A DNA stretch of 64,000 bases from CAYNRA01 sp046293395 (GCA_046293395.1 JBKBOU010000003.1:124001-188000); one strand, 5' to 3'; numbered from the stretch's first letter, positions 35,504 through 44,923 are shown. Numbers and translations are program-made. The notes: generated by a model not told the origin, from the letters alone.

Positions 35504-36283
35504 TTATTTATCTTGAAAACAGAAGGCAACCTGTTTCAAATCAAATAATTGAAGTTTACCGTCCTGTTTTTCAATTTGTACTAAACCTGCCGGATGCACC
35601 CCTCGAATGATTCCTTGAAAGCGATTGCCGGATTCATCCAAATAATCTCTTTTTTGACCCATTCCAAGTAACTGTTTTTCGTACAATTGATGAATAAAAC
35701 CCCAACTTGTCGTATCTGACATCATTAGGTACAATCGCTCAATTTCTTCCAGAATCTCCTCTAAACAAGTAGATAACGAAAGTTCAAATTGGTTTAAAAC
35801 ACGTGCGAGAGAGGTAGCTTGTGGGTTTTCAAAAGAAAGTTGTCTGACATTTAGTCCAATTCCGACAACCGCCGTTTTGATTGAAGAACCTTGCAACGTA
35901 TTTTCGATTAATATTCCACCCATTTTTTTTTCTCCGACATACACATCATTTGGCCACTTAATCCAGGCATCTTGGACACCTTTTCTACGAAGAAACGCAT
36001 GAATACCCAACGAGACAACCTGACTTAACTTAAATTGTTGATGAGCAAGCAAGAAGGAAGGGTAGAGAATCAGGGAAAAAGTTAAATTTTGATGAGAGGT
36101 AGCCTCCCAACGTGCGCCACGCTGCCCACGACCTGCCGTTTGATTATCTGTGATGACGACGGTTCCCTCAAGTGGAGAATTGGATTGAATTATTTCGAGA
36201 GCAGAATCGTTAGTTGAATGACAAGTTGGCAGATAAATTACATTTCTACCTATAAATGTAGTTTTGGGCTGAATTTTGTACAA
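35504..36283 (-). CDS. birA: Biotin--[acetyl-CoA-carboxylase] ligase (no repressor domain)
   Basis: 259 residues: the catalytic and C-terminal domains only, without the N-terminal helix-turn-helix of E. coli BirA, so a ligase and not a repressor. The biotinyl-AMP loop is TAGRGQRGARWEA, and WIKWPNDVYVGEKKMGGILIE is the second signature. It attaches biotin to the AccB protein encoded at 57 kb. It is divergent from rsfS across 91 bp. Confidence 0.95.
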   Translation of the reverse strand: MYKIQPKTTFIGRNVIYLPTCHSTNDSALEIIQSNSPLEGTVVITDNQTAGRGQRGARWEATSHQNLTFSLILYPSFLLAHQQFKLSQVVSLGIHAFLRRKGVQDAWIKWPNDVYVGEKKMGGILIENTLQGSSIKTAVVGIGLNVRQLSFENPQATSLARVLNQFELSLSTCLEEILEEIERLYLMMSDTTSWGFIHQLYEKQLLGMGQKRDYLDESGNRFQGIIRGVHPAGLVQIEKQDGKLQLFDLKQVAFCFQDK

Positions 36284-36374
36284 TTTTTTTTAAATTAGCG
36301 TTTCAAAATCTGATTTAAAAGTAGGATTAGTACCCCCATATTGGGAAGACAAAGTTAACGTATTAAAGAATTGA

Positions 36375-36764
36375 ATGAAGAAAAAAAATGAACTTTCCAG
36401 CAAAGAATTAGCAGAAATAATCGCCGACGGCATGCTAGAAAAAAAGGGGTTTGATGTAGTTATCCTAGACTTGAGAAAAATTCATAAAGCCATTACTGAC
36501 TTTTTTGTGATTTGCTCTGGCTCTTCCGATACACAAATTGATGCCATTGCCAACTCGGTGGATGAGGCAGTACACAAAGCGATTCAAGAGAATCCATGGC
36601 ACAAAGAAGGGCAACAAAACAAAGAGTGGATTCTCCTAGACTATGTGGACGTGGTTGTGCACATTTTCAAGAAAGACCGTCGTGAATACTACGATATTGA
36701 ATCTCTTTGGGGAGATGCGGATATACGAGTCATTCAAGAAGGGGATGTTCTCGTAACAAAATAA
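36375..36764 (+). CDS. rsfS: Ribosomal silencing factor RsfS
   Basis: 129 residues of the Iojap/RsfS family: DLRKIHKAITDFFVICSGSSDTQIDAIANSVDEAV and WILLDYVDVVVHIFKKDRREYYDIESLWGDA. It binds bL14 on the 50S subunit and prevents subunit joining under starvation. ftsH starts 68 bp later on the same strand, so the two are probably co-expressed. Confidence 0.96.
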   Translation: MKKKNELSSKELAEIIADGMLEKKGFDVVILDLRKIHKAITDFFVICSGSSDTQIDAIANSVDEAVHKAIQENPWHKEGQQNKEWILLDYVDVVVHIFKKDRREYYDIESLWGDADIRVIQEGDVLVTK

Positions 36765-36832
36765 ACAATACGCGGCACACTTCGTTTTTTACATAAGATA
36801 TAAACAACTTACCATATTAATAAAACAGACAG

Positions 36833-38896
36833 ATGGCTGAAAACAAGAATAATTTCCCTCCTAAAAAAGGGAAACCCACGCCAGCAGGAGGAATCCAAGG
36901 CTGGGTGGTGGCTGCCCTGATTGTGACAATCATTGGCTTTTTTCTATTCAATCGCTCTAATCCTCTCGCTCCGATCAAATACAAACAATTGGAGTCCATG
37001 GTTCTTCAGCAAGATGTCAAAGAGATTTCTGTTGTCAATGGCCTAAACATGGTTGAGGTAACGCTCACCAAAGAAGCACTTCAAAAACAAGAATACAAAA
37101 AAATCCTTGGCAACAATCGCTACAAACAAGCGCCACATCTTGTCGTTGAAATCGTATCTGAAACTTCTTTCATGAGCCAGTACGATGAATTTCTTAAAAA
37201 AAGCAACTTACCCGCAAACTACAAAGACGAAGTATATCCTAACAGCGTTCGTCGGGAAGATTTCATGGGTACTTTGCTTACTTGGCTGCCTATTTTATTC
37301 TTCATCGGTATCATGTACTTCTTTATGAGTAGAATGGGTGGCGGTGGTGGCCCAGGAGGTGCTATCTTCAATATCGGTAAATCCAAAGCTGCCCTATTTG
37401 ACGCTGATAACAAAGTCAAAATTACGTTTGCTGACGTGGCTGGGCTCGACGAAGCAAAAGAAGAATTAGAAGAAATCATCGAGTTTTTAAAGCGTCCTAA
37501 AAAATACACTGATTTAGGAGGAAAAATCCCGAAAGGTGCTTTACTTGTTGGCCCTCCAGGTACAGGTAAGACCTTATTAGCCAAAGCAGTCGCTGGTGAA
37601 GCAGGCGTTCCGTTCTTTTCTTTATCTGGTTCAGACTTCGTCGAAATGTTCGTCGGAGTAGGTGCTGCACGTGTGAGAGATTTATTCAAACAAGCCAAAG
37701 AGAAAGCACCGTGTATCATCTTTATTGATGAAATTGACGCCGTGGGTCGCTCAAGAGGTCGTGGTGCCATGCCAGGCGGAAATGACGAAAGAGAGAATAC
37801 ATTGAACTCTCTCCTTGTTGAAATGGATGGCTTCGGTTCTGAAACGGGTATTATCATCCTTGCTGCAACCAACAGACCTGACGTACTCGACTCTGCTTTG
37901 CTACGCCCAGGTCGCTTTGATAGACAAATCTCTGTAGATGCTCCTGATATCATTGGCCGTGAAGCTATCTTCAAGGTTCACATGAGAAACCTTAAATTAT
38001 CTGCGGATGTTGATGCCAAAAAATTAGCCGCTCAAACGCCTGGTTTCGCTGGTGCTGAAATTGCAAACGTTTGTAACGAAGCAGCTTTACTAGCAGCCCG
38101 AAGAAACAAGAAAAGTGTCGAAATCAAAGATTTTCAAGACGCGATTGACCGCGAAATCGGTGGGCTAGAAAAGAAAAACAAGCTAATTTCTCCTGAAGAA
38201 AAAGAAATTGTTGCATACCACGAAGCAGGTCACGCTATCACAGGTTGGTTCTTGGAACACGCAAATCCATTGGTAAAAGTAAGTATCGTTCCGCGCGGTG
38301 TTGCAGCCCTCGGTTATGCACAATATTTGCCAAGAGAACAGTATTTGTACAGAACAGAACAACTCATTGACGAAATGTGTATGGCACTTGGTGGACGTGC
38401 AGCTGAAGATGTTGTCTTCGGGAAAATCACAACGGGTGCACTTAGTGACTTAGAAAAAATCACCAAAATGGCCTATGGAATGGTCACAATGTATGGTTTA
38501 AATGAACGAATAGGTAATGTATCCTTCTATGATTCCAAAGGACAAGGCGAATATTCATTCACAAAACCTTACTCAGAAGATACCGCTAAGGCAATTGATG
38601 AAGAAGTGAAAAAAATAATTTCTGACGCTTATACACGTACCAGAAATCTTCTCATTGAGAAAAGAGAATTATTGGATATATTGGCGAAGGAATTACTTAA
38701 GAAAGAAATTCTTTTCCAACATGACTTGGTTGAGTTAATTGGGGATAGACCCTTCGAAAAACCAACGGAATACCAAGCCTTTCTGGATGCTACCTCTCCT
38801 ACAAAGCCAATTGCTGTTGTGGAGGAAATCACCACGGAAAGTCAGCCTGAAACAATGCAGGACAACTCCAATGAAGATACTGCTGCAAAAGCGTAA
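36833..38896 (+). CDS. ftsH: ATP-dependent zinc metalloprotease FtsH
   Basis: 687 residues. Two transmembrane helices (about 21-39 and 144-164) flank a periplasmic domain. The AAA module has Walker A GPPGTGKT (240-247), Walker B IIFIDEIDA, and the second region of homology ATNRPDVLDSALLRPGRFDRQ. The zinc site is HEAGH (463-467). It forms hexamers that degrade membrane and soluble proteins. The C-terminal tail after about residue 650 is acidic and low-complexity. It ends in a strong hairpin shared with the convergent thioesterase gene. Confidence 0.98.
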   Translation: MAENKNNFPPKKGKPTPAGGIQGWVVAALIVTIIGFFLFNRSNPLAPIKYKQLESMVLQQDVKEISVVNGLNMVEVTLTKEALQKQEYKKILGNNRYKQAPHLVVEIVSETSFMSQYDEFLKKSNLPANYKDEVYPNSVRREDFMGTLLTWLPILFFIGIMYFFMSRMGGGGGPGGAIFNIGKSKAALFDADNKVKITFADVAGLDEAKEELEEIIEFLKRPKKYTDLGGKIPKGALLVGPPGTGKTLLAKAVAGEAGVPFFSLSGSDFVEMFVGVGAARVRDLFKQAKEKAPCIIFIDEIDAVGRSRGRGAMPGGNDERENTLNSLLVEMDGFGSETGIIILAATNRPDVLDSALLRPGRFDRQISVDAPDIIGREAIFKVHMRNLKLSADVDAKKLAAQTPGFAGAEIANVCNEAALLAARRNKKSVEIKDFQDAIDREIGGLEKKNKLISPEEKEIVAYHEAGHAITGWFLEHANPLVKVSIVPRGVAALGYAQYLPREQYLYRTEQLIDEMCMALGGRAAEDVVFGKITTGALSDLEKITKMAYGMVTMYGLNERIGNVSFYDSKGQGEYSFTKPYSEDTAKAIDEEVKKIISDAYTRTRNLLIEKRELLDILAKELLKKEILFQHDLVELIGDRPFEKPTEYQAFLDATSPTKPIAVVEEITTESQPETMQDNSNEDTAAKA

Positions 38897-38910
38897 ATTC
38901 AAGTAAATAT

Positions 38911-38949
38911 AAAAGCGGTTCTACTTTATATGAGTAGAACCGCTTTTTT
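38911..38949. terminator. Bidirectional terminator between ftsH and the thioesterase gene
   Basis: A 15-bp perfect stem (38911-38925 with 38933-38947) and a 7-nt loop. Six Ts on the plus side and four on the minus side allow use from both directions. Confidence 0.9.
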
Positions 38950-38986
38950 GTACACCAAATAGTATGCGAACAAATTTTCTAACAAT

Positions 38987-39400
38987 TTAGACAACTGCAA
39001 CAGTTAACCTACTTACACAAACGAGTTTTCCTTCTTCGTTTTCGATTTTAATTTCCCAAACGTGTGTTCGTTTTCCAACGTGAAGAGGCCGAACAGTCCC
39101 ATATACAAATCCATTTTGAACACCTCTCAGATGGTTCGCATTGATTTCGACGCCAACTGCTTTTTGAGTCATGGGGTTATCGAGAGATAAAACAGAAGCG
39201 ACACTACCGAGGCTTTCAGCCAAAACGACAGATGCTCCACCGTGAAGCAAACCAAATGGTTGTTTAGTTCGGAAATCAACGGGCATTTTAGCTTTTATAA
39301 AATCTGTACCAATTTCTAGATACTCGATTCCCAGATGTCCGCCCATCGAATGAGCATCCATTTCTTTTAATTTTTCTAAATCAAAATTTTGCTTAAACAT
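38987..39400 (-). CDS. Hotdog-fold thioesterase (PaaI/MenI-like)
   Basis: 137 residues, single hotdog domain. The segment QPFGLLHGGASVVLAESLGSVAS holds the HGG turn and the glutamate that serves as the catalytic carboxylate in the DHNA-CoA and 4-hydroxybenzoyl-CoA thioesterase group (known for the family). It may be the menaquinone-pathway DHNA-CoA thioesterase, or a general acyl-CoA thioesterase; no men genes are near. Its start lies 15 bp from the -7 element of the divergent phosphatase gene. Confidence 0.88.
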   Translation of the reverse strand: MFKQNFDLEKLKEMDAHSMGGHLGIEYLEIGTDFIKAKMPVDFRTKQPFGLLHGGASVVLAESLGSVASVLSLDNPMTQKAVGVEINANHLRGVQNGFVYGTVRPLHVGKRTHVWEIKIENEEGKLVCVSRLTVAVV

Positions 39401-39415
39401 CTTTTTGTATTTTTG
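39388..39415 (+). promoter_or_regulatory. Probable promoter of the histidine phosphatase gene
   Basis: TTTG (39388-39391), a 16-bp spacer and TATTTTTG (39408-39415). The spacer is shorter than usual. It would give a start near 39422, inside the longest open frame, and so argues for the downstream TTG start codon. Confidence 0.5.
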
Positions 39416-39472
39416 TCTTATGTATCAGCACAATATACAAAAAATCACCTTTCCACTTCCAATTTACACAAC

Positions 39473-40108
39473 TTGAAAACAAAAAATATCTTTCTCATCC
39501 GACACGGCGAAACGGCCTTTAATAAACAAGGAATTGTACAAGGCAGCGGGATTGATGCCGAGCTCAACGACTTAGGACACGCACAAGCACAAGCATTTTT
39601 TGCCAAATACAGTGAAATACCTTTTGATAAAATCTATATATCTGAACTCAAACGGACGTTTCAGAGCGTGCAACCCTTCATTGAAAAAGGACTTCCCTTT
39701 GAAAAACACAGGGGACTCAACGAGATTTCTTGGGGAACAAAAGAAGGAAAAAAACCTTCTGATGAAGATGACCAAGACCATTTTCGAATGATACAAAAAT
39801 GGAGAGAAGGACATACCTATTTGGCCTCACCTGAAGGAGAAAGCCCAGAACAAGTAGTAGAAAGACAGTTACAAGCACTCCAATTAATCCTCTCAAGACA
39901 AGAAGAAAAAACAATTCTTATTGCTATGCACGGCCGAGCAATGCGGATTTTACTTACTCAATTGCTCCGCAAACCTTTGGCAGAAATGGATGATTTCGGG
40001 CATTCAAACTTGTGCTTGTACGAGCTTGAGTATTCTTATACCTCAAATCTATTCTCTCTCAAACGAGAAAATGATACAGCACATTTACAAGTTCTCCAAC
40101 TCGATTAA
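39473..40108 (+). CDS. Histidine phosphatase family protein (phosphoglycerate mutase-like)
   Basis: 211 residues if translation begins at the TTG at 39473 (LKTKNIFLIRHGETAFN, read as M). No ATG lies in frame before the catalytic motif; the longer frame from 39389 overlaps the thioesterase start and lies before the likely transcription start. The phosphohistidine motif LIRHGETAFNKQG comes right at the N-terminus, with the second-half EGESPEQVVERQ and LIAMHGRAMRILL (second catalytic histidine). It is probably a broad phosphomonoesterase or an alpha-ribazole-phosphatase-like enzyme; the substrate is not evident. Confidence 0.88.
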   Translation: MKTKNIFLIRHGETAFNKQGIVQGSGIDAELNDLGHAQAQAFFAKYSEIPFDKIYISELKRTFQSVQPFIEKGLPFEKHRGLNEISWGTKEGKKPSDEDDQDHFRMIQKWREGHTYLASPEGESPEQVVERQLQALQLILSRQEEKTILIAMHGRAMRILLTQLLRKPLAEMDDFGHSNLCLYELEYSYTSNLFSLKRENDTAHLQVLQLD

Positions 40109-40186
40109 AATCCGTCTATGAACAGAAATTTCCTTATGTATAAATCTAGTTTGAAATAGGAAACTATCCGTTAATTTTAGGTCTAA

Positions 40187-40194
40187 TACATTTG
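40187..40194 (+). promoter_or_regulatory. Probable -7 element for the LytS/LytTR operon
   Basis: TACATTTG fits TAnnTTTG; no TTG at 19-21 bp upstream. The inferred start is only about 5 nt before the TTG start codon. Confidence 0.45.
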
Positions 40195-40205
40195 ATTTAT
40201 ACCTT

Positions 40206-41258
40206 TTGAATAAAATTAGACTTTATTGGTTTTGCCAACTCGCAGGCTGGGGCGTCTATTCTGTTACTGAATTAACAGGTTATTTCGCAGTTTTCTCATT
40301 CAGTGCCTCTGAGTTTGAAAGTCTTTTTGGGAATGCCATAGCAAATATGTTTGCAGGAATAACGCTTACACATTCTTTCAAACTCATTTTTAAGCGTTAT
40401 CAATGGATTAAACTACCCATCGTCAGTCTTGTTGCACGTTCATTGGTCGGATTCATTTTAATGACGACACTAATGGCTGCCTTGAATATTCCGCTAGACA
40501 ATACACTTATCAATACTTCTGCAATGAATTGGGCGATGAGAGATCTTATTTATCTCATCGCGCAGGGTAAACCGTTGCTTATTTGGGTTCTTATTTACGT
40601 TTTTTATCATTATACAGACGAACGCAAAAACGATGAGATTGAGCGCATTAAACTACAGTCTCTTATCCGTGAAACAGAATCCAAAGTATTACGCGCCCAA
40701 ATGAATCCCCATTTTATGTTTAACGCGCTGAATAGTATTCGCGCGCTTGTCCTTGAAAATCCAGAAAGAGCACAAGAAGGTATTACCCAACTTTCGAATA
40801 TTCTCCGCAGTTCACTGATTGCAGACAGACGTAAAACAGTTACGCTCAAGGAAGAACTTCGGACGGTAGAAGATTATCTAGCGCTAGAAAAAGTGCGATA
40901 CGAAGAGAGACTCCAAATCAAATGGGACATTGAACCCGAAACCTTATCTATCCAAGTCCCTCCAATGATGCTACAAACATTGGTTGAAAATGCCATCAAA
41001 CACGGGGTTCAGAAAGCGCTCCGGTGGGGCTATATCGATATTTCAGCAAAAATAAATTCGAATAAACACCAACTTCAACTATTCATTCGGAACACCGGAA
41101 CGCTCACACCACCAGACCAGCAAGCGGAAGGCAGTGGCTTTGGGCTACTCAATACACAGCAACGTTTGCAACTTCTGTACGGAGCAGAAACATACTTCTC
41201 GATTTACCAAGAAAATGAATTAACGGTTTGTGCTGAAATTCACATCCCCATCCAGTAA
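40206..41258 (+). CDS. LytS-type sensor histidine kinase
   Basis: 350 residues from a TTG start. Four hydrophobic segments make up the first 135 residues, without an obvious extracellular sensor domain. The His_kinase (LytS/YehU) domain follows: phosphoacceptor H169 in QMNPHFMFNALNSIRALV, and the ATP-binding N-box MLQTLVENAIKHGVQ and G-box GSGFGLLNTQQRL. It is paired with a LytTR response regulator 17 bp downstream. The signal and target genes are unknown. Confidence 0.93.
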   Translation: MNKIRLYWFCQLAGWGVYSVTELTGYFAVFSFSASEFESLFGNAIANMFAGITLTHSFKLIFKRYQWIKLPIVSLVARSLVGFILMTTLMAALNIPLDNTLINTSAMNWAMRDLIYLIAQGKPLLIWVLIYVFYHYTDERKNDEIERIKLQSLIRETESKVLRAQMNPHFMFNALNSIRALVLENPERAQEGITQLSNILRSSLIADRRKTVTLKEELRTVEDYLALEKVRYEERLQIKWDIEPETLSIQVPPMMLQTLVENAIKHGVQKALRWGYIDISAKINSNKHQLQLFIRNTGTLTPPDQQAEGSGFGLLNTQQRLQLLYGAETYFSIYQENELTVCAEIHIPIQ

Positions 41259-41275
41259 TACAAAAAACACAAATT

Positions 41276-42016
41276 ATGAAAGCACTCATTATTGATGACG
41301 AGAGATTAGCTCGCAATGAACTGAAAAGACTTCTTGAGAATTTTTCCAAAATTCAGATTGTTGGAGAGGCGGCCAACGCTGAAGAAGCACTTGAGCTAAT
41401 CAACGATTTGTCTCCAGATTTACTGTTCCTTGACATACAAATGCCTGGTAAAAATGGATTTGAACTCTTGGAAAGTCTTGAAGACAAAGCACCACATGTT
41501 ATTTTTACAACCGCATACGATGACTACGCCTTGAAGGCTTTTGAAGTCAATGCCCTCGATTATATCTTAAAACCGATTGATTTACAAAGACTTTCAGAGG
41601 CAATTCAAAAAGTTGAAAATGAGTTAAGCGAACAAATAAATAAAAAGGAATCCCAGAAATATTTAGGGGAAAACGACCAAGTATTTGTCAAGGATGGAGA
41701 AAAATGCTGGTTTGTACAACTTGGGAATGTTCGTCTTTTTGAATCCATGGGAAATTATGTAAGACTGCATTTTGAAGACCAAAAACCATTGATTTTAAAA
41801 TCTTTAAATGCCCTAGAAGACCGACTAGACCCAAAAATTTATTTCCGCGCAAACCGCAAACACATCATCAATCTTCAATGGATTGCGAAAATTGAACCTT
41901 GGTTTTCGGGTGGGTTATTAGTGACATTAAAGACGGGAGAAAAAAATACGGGAGGCGAAAAAATTGAAATATCGCGAAGACAAGCCATTAAATTTAAGGA
42001 TTTGATGAGCCTATAA
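41276..42016 (+). CDS. LytTR-family response regulator
   Basis: 246 residues. A receiver domain (1-120) with phosphoacceptor D53 in LLFLDIQMPGKNG, preceded by the acidic pair DDE, and the switch lysine in ALDYILKPIDL. The C-terminal LytTR DNA-binding domain (about 140-246) includes SMGNYVRLHF and FFRANRKHIINLQWIAKIEPW. It is the partner of the preceding kinase. LytTR proteins bind short direct repeats upstream of targets; I did not find such repeats nearby. Confidence 0.95.
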   Translation: MKALIIDDERLARNELKRLLENFSKIQIVGEAANAEEALELINDLSPDLLFLDIQMPGKNGFELLESLEDKAPHVIFTTAYDDYALKAFEVNALDYILKPIDLQRLSEAIQKVENELSEQINKKESQKYLGENDQVFVKDGEKCWFVQLGNVRLFESMGNYVRLHFEDQKPLILKSLNALEDRLDPKIYFRANRKHIINLQWIAKIEPWFSGGLLVTLKTGEKNTGGEKIEISRRQAIKFKDLMSL

Positions 42017-42019
42017 ATC

Positions 42020-42058
42020 AAAAAAGAGCTAGTTAAGTATCAACTAGCTCTTTTTTTT
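42020..42058. terminator. Bidirectional terminator between the LytTR regulator and leuA
   Basis: A 15-bp perfect stem (42020-42034 with 42042-42056), a 7-nt loop, and T-runs on both strands. Confidence 0.9.
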
Positions 42059-42071
42059 AGCGTGTATTCCA

Positions 42072-43226
42072 TTAAATTAATTCCATTTCACGCATCAGAC
42101 CTACCAAATCTTTGTCGTTTACTTCCTTAATTTTATCTGCCAATTCTAAAAACTGATCATAAACCGCATCAATTTGGTCTTTTTGAAGAGTAAAGCCAAG
42201 TAATTCCAATCTGTGTTTCAAGGCATGTCTGCCACTTCTTGCGGTCAAGACAATGTCTGATTTATCTACGCCTACCTCTTGCGGCGTCATAATTTCGTAG
42301 TTTTCAGAATGTTTCAAGAAGCCATCTTGGTGAATACCCGATGAATGTGCAAAAGCATTTCTACCTACAATTGCTTTATTTGCTTGCACGGGCATACGCA
42401 TTGTTTTCGACACCAAATGGCTCAATGGAGTCAACATTTCACTTTTAATATCTGTATAAAATCCTAAATCCTTGTGTACTTTGAGCGTCATGGCTACTTC
42501 CTCTAACGAAGTATTTCCTGCTCTTTCTCCAATACCATTAATCGTGACTTCCACTTGGCGTGCACCTGCTCGAATCCCTTCAATTGTGTTTGCCGTTGCC
42601 ATACCCAAATCATTGTGGTTGTGCATCGAGAGAATGGCTTGATCCACATTGGGTACGTTATTCATTAAATAAGAAATACGGTCATACATTTGATGTGGTA
42701 AAACGTAGCCGGTTGTATCTGGCAAATTGACAACCGTCGCACCTGCTTTGATGACTGCTTCCGTTAATCGAGCTAAAAACTCAATATCCGCCCGTCCTGC
42801 GTCTTCGGCATAAAATTCTACATCTTCTACAAATCGTCGTGCATACTTGACAGCCTCCACACCTCTTTCTAAAATCGCATCCCGATTGCTATTGAATTTA
42901 TATTGAATGTGAATATCAGAAGCTCCAATTCCTGTGTGAATACGTGGTCTTTTAGCCAATTTCAACGCTTGAGCAGCTACCTCAATATCATTTTTCACGG
43001 CACGTGTAAGCCCACAAACTGTTGCATTTTGAACTGCTTTTGATACCGCCTCCACAGATTTGAAATCACCTGGGCTAGACACCGGAAACCCTGCCTCAAT
43101 GATGTCCACACCTAATTTATCCAACTCTTGGGCAATCATCACTTTTTCATCAATATTCAACTGACAACCAGGCACTTGCTCGCCATCACGCAATGTTGTA
43201 TCGAAAATATAGATTTTTTGACTCAT
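42072..43226 (-). CDS. leuA: 2-isopropylmalate synthase, short form without regulatory domain
   Basis: 384 residues of the DRE-TIM metallolyase family: DTTLRDGEQVPGC (residues 9-21) and the metal-binding HNHNDLG. It condenses acetyl-CoA with 2-ketoisovalerate, the first step of leucine synthesis. The protein stops after the catalytic and subdomain regions; the C-terminal dimer domain that senses leucine in the 500-residue LeuA form is missing. Homocitrate or citramalate synthase are alternatives, but the sequence reads as LeuA-like. No other leu or ilv genes are adjacent. Confidence 0.85.
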   Translation of the reverse strand: MSQKIYIFDTTLRDGEQVPGCQLNIDEKVMIAQELDKLGVDIIEAGFPVSSPGDFKSVEAVSKAVQNATVCGLTRAVKNDIEVAAQALKLAKRPRIHTGIGASDIHIQYKFNSNRDAILERGVEAVKYARRFVEDVEFYAEDAGRADIEFLARLTEAVIKAGATVVNLPDTTGYVLPHQMYDRISYLMNNVPNVDQAILSMHNHNDLGMATANTIEGIRAGARQVEVTINGIGERAGNTSLEEVAMTLKVHKDLGFYTDIKSEMLTPLSHLVSKTMRMPVQANKAIVGRNAFAHSSGIHQDGFLKHSENYEIMTPQEVGVDKSDIVLTARSGRHALKHRLELLGFTLQKDQIDAVYDQFLELADKIKEVNDKDLVGLMREMELI

Positions 43227-43296
43227 AAAAATAGACTAAGAATGTTTGATTACAGTAGCTTTTCATTTGATTCACTACCTTGTATGTACGCATTGC

Positions 43297-43304
43297 AAAT
43301 GTAA
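43297..43304 (-). promoter_or_regulatory. Probable -7 element for leuA
   Basis: Reads TACATTTG on the minus strand, about 70 bp before the leuA start; no -33 match at the usual distance. Confidence 0.45.
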
Positions 43305-43420
43305 ATGAAATTACAACCATCTACTAAACGCAAGAGGGTCATCTCCTACATTTAGGAATAATATGCTAACTTTCAAGTAAGAAACTGAAATTTTATTCTG
43401 TAAGTCTGCTCGAATATTTT

Positions 43421-43428
43421 TAATTTTG
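43421..43428 (+). promoter_or_regulatory. Probable -7 element for pyk
   Basis: TAATTTTG fits TAnnTTTG, with only TTCTG-like bases at about -33. The inferred leader is about 34 nt. Confidence 0.5.
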
Positions 43429-43468
43429 CACGGTTCCTAAGCCAAAAAGACATACTCACTCTAATTTT

Positions 43469-44923
43469 ATGATGAACAAAAAAACCAAAATTGTTGCAAC
43501 AGTCGGACCTGCTTGCGAAAGTGAAGAAATGCTTTTAGCCCTTGCAAGAGCAGGTGTAAATGTATTCAGACTTAATTTTTCGCACGGCTCTCACGAAGAG
43601 CATCTACAGCGAATCAACAGAATTAGAAAAATAAATAAAGAATATGGCTTAAACACAGCTATTCTCCAAGATTTGCAAGGCCCTAAAATCAGAGTTGGTG
43701 CCATGGAAAATGGCAACGATGGCGTGGAGTTAGTTGCAGGTGATTCATTTATTTTTACAAACAAAGATATTGTTGGCAATGCACAACGCGTAAGCACTCC
43801 TTACAAAGGGATGTTCAAAGATGTGAAAGTCGGAGAAAGAATCCTGATGGACGATGGGAAACTCGAAGTAAAAGTAACGGGTGTTGACATTGAAAACGAA
43901 GAAGTAATTACAGAGGTGGTTTATGGTGGTCTCCTCAAACAAAAGAAGGGCGTAAATCTACCTAACACAGCTATTTCTCAGCCATCTGTTACAGAAAAAG
44001 ACTGGGAAGATCTTGAATTTGGTATCAAGCATGACGTAGATTGGATTGCTCTTTCATTTGTTCGTACAGCTCAGGAAATCATTGATATTCAAGAACATAT
44101 CAAGAAAAATGGCCGTACCGCGAAAGTGGTTGCGAAAATAGAAAAACCAGAAGCGGTTGATAATATGGACTCTATCATCCAAGCAACGGATGCAGTTATG
44201 GTTGCGCGTGGTGATTTGGGCGTAGAAATGCCTTCTGAAGAAGTACCTTTGATTCAGAAAAGATTGGTAGCGAAATGCCACGAAGCTGGAAAACCAGTTA
44301 TTGTCGCTACACAAATGCTAGAAAGTATGATTGACAACCCAAGACCTACTCGCGCTGAGGTTGGCGACGTTGCCAATGCTGTACTTGATGGGGCGGATGC
44401 AGTCATGCTTAGTGCAGAGAGCGCTGCCGGAAAATATCCAGTCTTGGCTGTGGAAACAATGGCAAATACAATTCGCCAAGTAGAACAAAACGGCGATACA
44501 GCGACGCTTTATTTCAGACATCATACCCGCGTAACTCTCCCTGATTATGATTCGAAAGCAAAAGCCAATGATAACGTAATTGTTATGGGTTGCCGATTAG
44601 CCCGCGATTTGAGCGTTCAGGCGATTATCGGAATTACCTCTTCGGGCTATACTGCTTTCCGTCTTTCTCACCACAGACCCAAAGCCAATATCTATATTTT
44701 CACTTCAAACGAACACCTAAAAACGCAACTTAGTCTGTACTGGGGCGTAGAGGTTTTCCCGATTAGTGTTTTAGGTACATTTACGGATATTGTACAGGCT
44801 TCCAAAGAATTCTTGGTGGCAGAAGGCAAACTAGAATCCGGCGATAAGTTCATCAATATGCTGAGTATCCCTGTTTTACAAGACAACAGAACCAATACCG
44901 TCAGTCTTGGTGTCGTTGAATAA
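43469..44923 (+). CDS. pyk: Pyruvate kinase
   Basis: 484 residues. It makes pyruvate and ATP from phosphoenolpyruvate and ADP. The TIM-barrel features are complete: KIVATVGPACES at the N-terminus, VFRLNFSHGSHEEH, LQDLQGPKIRVG, the signature VAKIEKPEAVDNMD with the catalytic lysine, and VMVARGDLGVEMPSEEVP. The C-terminal regulatory domain is present. An ATG one codon on (43472) is an equally possible start. Confidence 0.97.
   Translation: MMNKKTKIVATVGPACESEEMLLALARAGVNVFRLNFSHGSHEEHLQRINRIRKINKEYGLNTAILQDLQGPKIRVGAMENGNDGVELVAGDSFIFTNKDIVGNAQRVSTPYKGMFKDVKVGERILMDDGKLEVKVTGVDIENEEVITEVVYGGLLKQKKGVNLPNTAISQPSVTEKDWEDLEFGIKHDVDWIALSFVRTAQEIIDIQEHIKKNGRTAKVVAKIEKPEAVDNMDSIIQATDAVMVARGDLGVEMPSEEVPLIQKRLVAKCHEAGKPVIVATQMLESMIDNPRPTRAEVGDVANAVLDGADAVMLSAESAAGKYPVLAVETMANTIRQVEQNGDTATLYFRHHTRVTLPDYDSKAKANDNVIVMGCRLARDLSVQAIIGITSSGYTAFRLSHHRPKANIYIFTSNEHLKTQLSLYWGVEVFPISVLGTFTDIVQASKEFLVAEGKLESGDKFINMLSIPVLQDNRTNTVSLGVVE

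Noticed and set aside
37219..37974. 251-residue open frame antisense to ftsH
   Set aside because: It lies wholly opposite the conserved AAA region; Ser/Pro-rich composition is what codon complements of that gene produce, and there is no promoter or family match.
42000..42071. Apparent inverted repeat that might mark a mobile element end
   Set aside because: It is a simple bidirectional terminator between convergent genes with T-runs on both sides.
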